Source: Smittium mucronatum (Eukaryota; Kickxellomycota; Harpellomycetes; Harpellales; Legeriomycetaceae). Taken from it: 18,326 nucleotides of DNA. The stretch lies in the NCBI GenBank assembly GCA_001953115.1, contig LSSL01000051.1, positions 1 to 18,326 on the forward strand. The letters run 5' to 3'. This document shows, piece after piece, positions 10,319 through 18,326 of the stretch. Within the stretch, counting starts at the first letter, position 1. The number at the start of each line of letters is the position of its first letter. The position numbers were made by a program, and so were the translations under genes. The notes below the pieces were generated by a model that did no database searches, was not told the DNA's origin, and saw nothing but the letters and a program-made list of their open reading frames with translations.

Positions 10319-10911
10319 AGCTCTATGCCAGTACTTGCATTTTTTTAGTTGTTCTTTACTTGAAAATTTTCGCTGAATGCCTAAATTATAGAACGGATGA
10401 TATTTTTTAAATTAAGGTAATTTTGATAAAATTCGAATGAGATTACAGCCTCTATATTAAAAAATTATCAATATTAAAAAAAATCTATTCATGATATTTG
10501 TGCTCAAATTTAAACCCAAAAAATTACCCTTTTATAAAATTTTAAATTTTAAATGTTTGGGTAAATATTAATTTGAAAGAAAAAAAAATAAAGCAAGTAG
10601 ATGATGCAGTATTCCCATATTAATAGAAAAGTATATTTTTCTCTATTTTCAGCCAAAATCTGACAAATATTCTATGGCTCCTTTGTTTTTTTAAAAAAGT
10701 TTTTGCATTGATTTAAAATGGAATATTTTTATTCTTTACTTGGATTTTTGGCTATTTGTTTATTTATTATTCCCGAAAAACTCAATAACGATTCATATTC
10801 AAGTATAGAAAAAAATTATAAGGAAAAACTTTTTTTATTACACAGTTTATTCTAATATAAATTAAAAATCATCTAAATTTTCATAAATTATGGGATTAGA
10901 AGTTGAAAGAC

Positions 10912-10929
10912 GGGGGATAAAACCCCCCC
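10912..10929. repeat. G5/C7 hairpin
   Basis: GGGGG (10912-10916), six bases ATAAAA, then CCCCCCC (10923-10929) form a short GC-only stem. It is the only pair of G and C homopolymers in the window and sits just beyond the decayed frame at 10960-11214. Role unknown. Confidence 0.4.
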
Positions 10930-10959
10930 ATTACAAACACAATTTTAGAGGGATGAAAT

Positions 10960-11214
10960 TTACAAGTAACAATAAGGATCAAAAAAACGAAACCGCATTG
11001 GATTTTCGATCTCGATTAATTTAGAAAAACCCCAACGTTTATGCTTCGAAATAGCATTACTTAATCTGATACTTTCCCCGAAATCGAAAGATCAAGTAGT
11101 TTGATTTTTTTTCAAACTTTTCATATCCAATAATATGGCAATCTCCTTTTGTTCTCTTATTCACCATAAATCAAATCTTTTTCTTGATATTCGTTTGCCA
11201 GCTCCTATTGTAAT
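10960..11214 (-). pseudogene. Possible decayed frame with two in-frame TGA codons
   Basis: Eighty-four sense or TGA codons end at TAA (10960-10962), interrupted only by TGA at 11163-11161 and 11094-11092. The inferred peptide is rich in charged residues (for example SFDFGESIRLSNAISKHKRW), and the segment has more G+C than its flanks, both mildly coding-like. No family is recognised. It may be a remnant of a mobile element or gene; chance is not excluded. Confidence 0.25.
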
Positions 11215-12025
11215 TTAAAAGAAGCAGAGAAATCACGTGAACTTATTTACCATAATATTCATATTTTATACGAATTTACACTGATAGTTTATTTGGCGTC
11301 ATATTGATGCTAATTTAATTAAAACCCTTGCTCAAAAAAGTCTGCATTAAAATACATAAAAAAACATTTTAATACTATAAATAACAATCCTGGTTCAGAG
11401 AAAAAAACCTTGACTTATCCGAATTACATTTTTGTATAAATCATTTAATCGGAAATAAAAAAGTTGAAAATCAACTGACTCAATCATAAAATTAAAATAA
11501 AATTTATACTATTTTAAAAGTCCAATTATCTGAATAATAGCATTTATCATGTATAAAGACGAAAAATAATTCTGAAATTATTATGATTGACTTTTTTTTG
11601 ACTTAAAATTTTAGTATAATAGGAAATTCATGAATACTGTAAATTGAAAAAATAAAATAAATGACTTGATCTTGAATATCTAGAACTTAGTTGTCAAAAA
11701 TTAAGAGATTTGATAGATTTCTGAATAATTTTACCCGATATTAACAAATAAATTGCCCTTATATTTAAAAAGTTAGTAACCCGTGAATTTCAGCATTTAA
11801 AATAACATGAAGATTTTATATGAATAAATATCTAGTATACATGCATTATCAAGTAAAACCTTCGAAATTAATCGTTTTTTTCATTCGAAATAATATGTAA
11901 ATAGACTAAAATATTTTCAAGGGTATGAAAAACGAAAAATCAAAATGAATGTGGAATAATAATTAAAATGACATTTTAAGTTCTATGTAAAGTTATTGTT
12001 CGATTAAATACTAATTTAGAATAAA

Positions 12026-12042
12026 ATCTGAACTTATCAGAT
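12026..12042 (-). other. Short stem-loop just after the uL1m stop
   Basis: A perfect 6-bp inverted repeat, ATCTGA (12026-12031) and TCAGAT (12037-12042), with a 5-base loop lies 12 nt past the stop codon of the uL1m gene. It may be part of the 3' UTR. Such short stems arise easily by chance. Confidence 0.25.
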
Positions 12043-12053
12043 ATTAAAGAAAA

Positions 12054-13543
12054 TTAGATCAGAACGGGAATTCCAGGGCCTCTGGTTGATGTCATATACA
12101 CTGAACCAAGGAACTCTATTAATTTTGCGGGTTGTAAAAATTGAGTCTTTTATAAAAAAAAAATGTACAAAGAGGAACCATTTAATTAAAGTTTTACTTT
12201 TTTTTCCGGATTTTGCGTGAACCAGTAATGCATCCATGAATGCATTGAGGTTTTCTATAGAAATATCGTAAATAACCTTAGTTTTAAAGAAATTTATAAA
12301 ACAAAAGAGTGTTAAAAAATATTTAAAATACCTTTAATTTGAGCATCTTCAAATGATGTCTAATAGATAATTAGTTAGTAATATTAAAAAATAAACAGTA
12401 ACATTAAATATTTCGGGTTCTTACTTTGGCAACACCTATCGGTTTTAAAGAAAACAATGTTAATCAAAAATATAATCAATTAATTGAATTGATGCAAATA
12501 TGTTTGTTTTTAAGTACCTGCATGCACTACAAATTGCTTATCAGCTTTAAATTCAAAGGAATTTTTGGCATAAAGAACAGCGTTTTTTACGTCGTCGGTA
12601 ACATTTCCTATAAAATAGAAATACGATTTTCACTTTAGAAATATATTTCGAAAATTAAATGAAGAGAGGTGAATACCCTTGTTAATTGTTGGCATGAGTC
12701 CTTTTGGACCTAATATTCTAGCAATTTTAGCAACTTGAGGCAAAACTTCAGTCGTAGAAATACACTTATCGAACTTTAATTCGCCACTTTTGATCTGAAA
12801 ATTTTTGAAAAGTTAAAAAACAAATAAAACTAAAATATTTGAAAAAAACCACATATTTCAAATAAACCCCCATAATTTAAGTATATAGAAAGTATTTACC
12901 CTTTCTATTAATTCTTGGGAACCAACAAGATCAGCTCCAGCCTCCTTAGCTTCGATGGCTTGTTTTCCCTATAGAAAAGTTAAAAAAAATGACGGATACA
13001 ATTATATGTTTTATAACATGAAGTCAGTAAAATCTTTACTTCAGCAAAAACAACCAGGAAACCGCTCTTTTTGAAAGCATTAGGCATAATGAACGATCCT
13101 CTTATTTGATGTTGACCTTTCTCTGGTCTACATTTTAGATGAAGTTCTATTGTGCTGTCTTTGCTTCCCGCTTCCATGGCCTAAAAATTTTTAGATTTTA
13201 TTTTCAAAATTATAAAGTTTACTTTCTAAAAATAAATGATTTTCTTTAGCAAAAAATAGCAACAAATATAAAAACCTTTAAAACGCGTATTGCTTTGTCG
13301 ACTTCCACATATCCCTCGTATTCATCGACTTTTTTCTTCTTAGATGCATAATTTCTGGCATTCAAAGTCTATTTTAAGATGTAAAATTAAATTATTTTAT
13401 GAATAAAGGCTAAATATGACTAAGGTAAAATGGGATACAATATATAAATTCATTTAATGAAAAAGATCAACCTTAATTTTTTGAGTGGAAAGTCCTCCAA
13501 GCTTCAAAACCCCATTACTTTTAGAACTTATTAATCGAAGCAT
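12054..13543 (-). CDS. MRPL1: Mitochondrial large-subunit ribosomal protein uL1m, ten exons
   Basis: Bacterial-type L1 protein of the mitochondrial ribosome, binding 23S-like rRNA at the L1 stalk. Inferred exons: 13543-13472, 13368-13276, 13180-13040, 12968-12900, 12794-12677, 12607-12518, 12435-12425, 12359-12332, 12254-12198, 12115-12054. They total 741 nt, 246 residues plus TAA, and every junction keeps the frame. The N-terminus (MLRLISSKSNGVLKLGG) is basic without acidic residues and is followed by ARNYAS, a plausible presequence cleavage site; this and the bacterial-type sequence indicate the mitochondrial rather than cytosolic (uL1/L10a) paralogue. L1 landmarks: GADLVGSQELIERIKSGELK, the signature IARILGPKGLMPT, KFDKCISTTEVLP, and the C-terminal GSVYMTSTRGPGIPV. 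An in-frame TGA three codons upstream supports the start. The last intron acceptor (12117-12116) was chosen because it restores the conserved C-terminus. Splice sites are unverified by transcripts. Confidence 0.92.
12374..12380 (-). promoter_or_regulatory. Branch-point-like TACTAAC in uL1m intron 7
   Basis: The 65-nt intron at 12360-12424 contains a perfect TACTAAC heptamer, with its last A 15 nt before the exon that follows the TAG acceptor. This is the canonical fungal branch consensus; the other introns in the window have only weaker matches. Function is inferred from sequence and position. Confidence 0.65.
12425..12435 (-). other. MRPL1: 11-nt microexon (exon 7 of the uL1m gene)
   Basis: The 11 bases GTGTTGCCAAA are preceded by ATAG and followed by GTAAGA on the minus strand. 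Exon 6 ends with one base of a codon, so this exon gives Gly-Val-Ala-Lys and leaves phase 0, which matches the start of exon 8 (Thr-Ser-Phe-Glu-Asp). The joined protein HAGVAKTSFEDAQIKENL follows the L1 family pattern (H..IGK.SF.DE...EN). Joining exon 6 directly to exon 8 puts an in-frame TGA after two codons, so the microexon is needed for the frame. Confidence 0.8.
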
Positions 13544-16500
13544 GATGTTTCAAATTCCGGCTGAATATGTAAAGCTAAAGATATACTGCTCGCTAGTATA
13601 ATAAGGCTATCAAATTTTGAAAATAAGAAATTATTTGAGACTATTTTATACTCAGTACTCTTTGGTTGATCTAATATTTTATCTATGCCAGAGGGTATAA
13701 ACCAATAAAAGTATAATAACCTCTTTCTTGCTAAAAAAATTATCTGTAGATCGCCCAATTAATACAATGTTGGCTGCAATTGATTCTTGGGAGCAGCACT
13801 TAGATGTTTTTTTTTAATTCTTTGATTTGAAAACATGGATGAAAATTATATTCAGGATTATTGGATGGCTAAGAAATGAGAATTCATATTATATCATCAT
13901 TGGTAATTAGCAGAAAAGTAGCAAATTAAATGGCACATTTAGGTTTTTATAGCAAACTATGATTGTGTTGCCATCTGACCCATTTATAATATAGCCAATG
14001 GTTTTTATAATTAAAAATATGACTCAATGGAATCTCCATATGGGATAGTTTATTAGCATAGATCAAATTAATGATTTTTAGCCGGATTAAATAAAAATAA
14101 TCAAAATTATCCATTTTGTCTCTAGTAAAACGGTCAAAATAGTAGGGGGTAAGAAAGTAGATTTTCTCAAATTATCTCAACTAAAAGGAAAATCTGTTCA
14201 GTTTTATTTGTATAAAGGTCAAAATGAATAATACTGTAGATTTGAATTAAAAATATACAAATATAGGTACTTTGAAAGTTATGTTTTTTATCTACTCTCT
14301 GAATGATATATAACCACAAGAATAATTCACTTATCTTTTTTAAGTATTTATTGAACAAAGTAAATTAATAAAAGCTTTTAGCAAGTATTTTCAAGGACAT
14401 TCAATATTTATCTCTCAGTGTGCTTAATACATAATCTAATTATTATTCGCAAAATTTTGGGTTACTAGACAAGTAAAAAGATTAGAAAAATAGTATTGAT
14501 ATCATTGAGACTATATAGATACGGGTCGAGGGACTTTTATATGTTTGATATACAAAAATATTGACATAATCTTAATCAAGTCAGAATTTGGCTATATTTT
14601 GGCCCTAAAATACCACAGAGTCAACTATAAAAATCTATAAAAATCCTTTAAACGCTTCGAAATAGAAAAAATCCTCTTGTAAAATATACTAAATAAACCC
14701 AACATTTAAATCTGAAATTTCATTAAAAAAATTTTGAGCTCTTACCAAAATTTCTTTTGAATTTCTATAACGAAATTTTTGTTTTGGACTGAAAAAAAAT
14801 AGCATACTAGTTTCCATATAAATCGGGTCAAGTTATTAATTTGCTTAAATTACAAATTTCAAATAATCAAGATATGAAAATGAAGTTTTTTTAAAATCTA
14901 TGCGATTTTACACCAGTAATCATTATTTGTAAAATTAAAAAACCTTTTCCATAAAAAATAATATTTATATCTATGGCTTTTGTCCAGCTTGATTTAGTTT
15001 TCAAAGGATTCTGAAACAATTCATAAAATATTTTTGGTGCTTGCATTTTGTTTATTAAAATGAATTTTCGGTTGATTATGGATATTAAATTCCTGGAAAT
15101 CTTAAGACCAACAGCCGTAAGGCAGTTTTATACTCACTTTCTCAAAACTTAAATTTACATTATAAAATAATTTTAAATTTATGAACCTTCTCTTTGATAT
15201 CTCAGTTATTATGCTGATAACACATAAAAATATAAAAAAGTAGAAAATATTAAAAAATTTCTGCTATTTTCGCCTTCAAAATTTAATCAAATTGTTTTGA
15301 TTTTAGGGATTAAATTTCAATATACAATTGTTACTTATATATACCATAAAAAAAAATATAACGCAATTTGGTTTAAACGCTATATTTCTTTTTTATTCTT
15401 GACTTTTTTCCAATAAAAGATGTGAAATTTTGAATTCCGATTAAGTTCATAGATGGCGTATAGTTTATAACAATGAGAATTTATTAAAGAAAATGATACA
15501 ATTGAGAATAGAAAAATTGCTAAATAAATATCCCTAAACACCATATTTGGTAATTAAAACATAAATATTTGATACAATTATTTAATTATTTTGCACGGGA
15601 TTTTGTGTTTAAAATATAATCATCTAAAAGAATTGATCTAGGGTATAAAAACTTTATGAATATATTATATATGGATTTATTGAAACTCTCTATAAAATTT
15701 GTATATTAGAAAAAAAAATTGCTGAATAAAATGCCAAATTTCAGTCTTATTCCTTTTTTTAATGTAATTCTTTATATTTAAATTCAAGATATAATTTCCA
15801 TTTAAATATAGGTTGATTAATATATTTTTTACAGGGGTAGATTATAAAATTTGGTATTTATAGCCTAATAATTTTAAATGGGAGTACTCACTAAAAAATT
15901 TAATTATATATATACTAGATTTATTTGGTAAATGCGATATCAATTGAAACAAAACTTTTTCCTTACAGTTTAAAAATTAAAGTTTTACTAGATTGAATCT
16001 TTCAAATCTATATATTTTAAATATATTACAATAAATAATATAAAACCTTTTAATGATAGTCTATTCAATATTAAAATATAGTAGAAAATCAGTACGATTG
16101 ATGTTAAAGTGCTTTAACGGTGATAAAAATATAAAATTGCTTAAAAAGACTAAAAATATCTCCTGAAGTGCATTATTTTATATCGTTATATTAATATATA
16201 ATAATTTACACTGACCCATAAATGTAATATTTATCTGATCAATTACCCATTTCGATTCAAAAAAATGTACAAATCATTTTAAAAAAATTACATTTGGATT
16301 CTGAAAAAGCAAAATATATTATAAAAAGCTTAAAAATTCATTTTAGACTCACATTAAATATGGATATTATAATTTTTTAATTAAATTCAATTATATATAT
16401 GAAAAATTTAAAGCAAAGTCCGATTTATTCTTTAAGTGGTCAAGATGCTGCTATTTTCTTTAAATAATACTTGAGACAGTAAAAAAATAAAAGAAGTGTT

Positions 16501-18326
16501 TCAAACCGCTTTTCAACGTACATTAAAAGTGACGATTCGAAGAACTAAAATTAGGTAAGAATCTGGGTTCAGAATTTTTTTAGTACTATAAACGTTGAAA
16601 TTGTTATTTTTTATTTTTTAATGATATTTGAGTAAGTTTATATTTTTTTTAATATTGAAGCAGATAATGAATATGACCTCCAAAAAGAAACCCCAAAATA
16701 ATATAAAAGTTTTATAAATAATTATTGTGATCGATTAATAATTTCAAAACAAAATAAATCTAATTATACTGAAGATCTGTAAATTATTTATATGCTCTTC
16801 ACTAAAATTAATGGAGTTAAATTATTATTATTTTCTTATAAGTTTATAACCCAAACAAACCTGATTCATTTTGAGGTAATAAAAATAAAAATTATTCGAT
16901 TTACATCGAAAAATCATATTTTTTTGGTGGTGAATGAGTTCAAAAAAAAAAAAAATTAGTGATTTTAGTGCTAAAATTCAAAATTTGTTTTTTATTTGGT
17001 TGTGACACCATCGTTAAAATACCAACCCGTTCATTGATGCATTTCTGTTAATCAAAGTATGAATTGACATTATTAGCTATTTTTGTGAAATGGTATTTCT
17101 ATATGGTTTTTAAATTGCTGAGGTGATTTAAGACTTTTTATGAACAAAACTTGCTTTTTTAACCTATTATGATTTCTGGATTTCTATTAATCATTTGTTA
17201 ATTCATGTTCTCTTTATATAACTTTTTATATATTTTTTTATAATCATTTTTACTATTTTTACAACTTGAGTTAGAAATATTGTAAGATAGGTTAAGTATC
17301 AACAAAAGTCGATATAATCAGTACTTTTTATAGTAAAGAATCATTAAAATGAACTGATAAACATAATTTTTTAACAGATAAGATATAATTGAAGATCCTT
17401 ATAAGAATTTTATAACTAAGATAGGTTTTTTTTTTTATTAATCTGAATATAATATATTCGCAGAAAAAAAAATACATCATTACATAAACTAAACGATTAA
17501 ATGTAAAAAGAGTAAATAATTAATAGAAACTAGAATTTTTGATATGCTATTTAAACATTGGCGCTAGTTTATTTTTTTTGGTGTTTAAAAATATTACTTT
17601 TGAAATTACGGATAGGATCCTTAAAACTTCATATTTAAAATTTCCAGTAACTTGATAAATTTTAAAATATTTCTATTAGTCTTATTTATTAAAAAGAAAA
17701 AAGTTACATAATAATGGCCAAAATTATATTATTATATTAAACCTTAAATAGATCTTATATATGTGTAAATGTATGGACTGTAAATACAAGACATGTATCC
17801 ACGATATTTAATGTCTTAAAATTAATTTAATATCAGAATAAATTATTCTTAGTAACTTAATCTCTTTTAACCAAATTATCGTAATTAATACAGTAGGGTA
17901 GTAAATTCAATCTCCTACTAATTTTTTTAAATATGAAAAAACGTGAACTGTGTTTTAATTTTTTTAACCTATGAGTTTAACTAATTTCATTAAAAAATCA
18001 AGATTCATTGCTTTCTTTTTTAAAGGGTATATTTTTTATACACTTAAAATTAAAAGAAATAAATAATTTTAACACGAATCTAAAATTTTTATTTAAATAT
18101 CTAAAAAGCATTGAAATATGAATATGATATATTTTATGATTTAAACTATTTTTGTTAAATTTAAAAGTGATTTTAATTGATCAATGGGCTAACTAAATGA
18201 TCTAATAATGTTATTTTGATCAACTCTGTGAACGGTTGAAAAAAAGTTCTGAGGTGATAATTGGAGAAAAATACTAGATTTTTGTCAGAGAAATAATAGA
18301 GATGAAAAAAAAAGCGGATTTTTTTT
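13544..18326. other. 4.8 kb AT-rich region without a supported gene
   Basis: Upstream flank of the uL1m gene and beyond. A TATAAAATAG string lies on the minus strand at 13650-13641, about 100 nt before the uL1m start, but similar strings abound. Open frames (for example minus strand 15127-14891, 78 codons, and 13815-13679, 43 codons with relatively high G+C) match no family I recognise and are near chance expectation. Poly-A and poly-T runs dominate. Confidence 0.6.

Larger units (their letters stand above)
8991..12053. other. AT-rich intergenic DNA with scattered remnants
   Basis: Apart from the inverted repeat copy and the two weak frames listed separately, this stretch shows only long A and T runs and short open frames of the length expected by chance. 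No tRNA, rRNA or recognisable transposon end was seen. Confidence 0.6.

Noticed and set aside
12426..12638. 70-codon plus-strand frame.
   Set aside because: It is antisense to uL1m exons 6 and 7 and the intron between them.
13531..13758. 75-codon minus-strand frame upstream of and overlapping uL1m exon 1.
   Set aside because: It overlaps the uL1m start in another frame and resembles no family; length is within chance for this composition.
14891..15127. 78-codon minus-strand open stretch.
   Set aside because: No recognisable motif, and one or two such stretches per 10 kb are expected at this base composition.
16420..16560. Coding-like fragments (KIKEVFQTAFQRTLKVTI and neighbouring frames) suggesting an element remnant.
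   Set aside because: Several frame changes and stops within 140 bases and no family match; too weak to list as a feature.

Overview
This is a very AT-rich, intron-bearing eukaryotic nuclear window. Two protein-coding genes can be rebuilt exon by exon, both on the minus strand: a kinesin-3 (UNC-104/KIF1 type) motor at 857-7732 and a mitochondrial ribosomal protein uL1m at 12054-13543. The 14 inferred introns are short (63-136 nt). All begin with GT; 13 end in TAG and one in CAG. One intron carries a perfect TACTAAC branch-like motif. The kinesin uses TGA and uL1m uses TAA as stop, so the standard code fits. A long-tailed kinesin-3 plus a mitoribosomal gene means microtubule transport and a translating mitochondrion; that argues against microsporidia and anaerobic gut fungi. 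An AT-rich early-diverging fungus (Zoopagomycota-like) is my best guess, at low confidence; other AT-rich protists are not excluded.

Layout. 1-856: 3' flank of the kinesin, with a GC-rich island (about 361-430), a 31-bp imperfect tandem duplication, a hairpin near 145-175 and a stem-loop carrying AATAAA. 857-7732: six-exon kinesin of 2138 predicted residues. 7733-12053: intergenic DNA holding a decayed plus-strand coding unit (about 8055-8990), a second partial inverted copy of it (10122-10318, minus strand, about 78% identical with no gaps), and weaker frame remnants. 12054-13543: ten-exon uL1m of 246 residues, including an 11-nt microexon. 13544-18326: 4.8 kb of AT-rich DNA with no gene I can support.

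The two genes have no evident functional link: one is a cytoplasmic cargo motor, the other a structural protein of the mitochondrial large subunit. The most interesting observations are the microexon, the degenerate domains of the kinesin (FHA without its signature residues, PH without its C-terminal tryptophan, a Ser/Thr/Pro-rich loop in place of the lysine-rich K-loop, an inserted four-cysteine cluster), and the inverted pair of decayed, possibly leucine-rich-repeat-like copies between the genes. No CRISPR array, tRNA, rRNA, intact transposon or clearly new system is visible.
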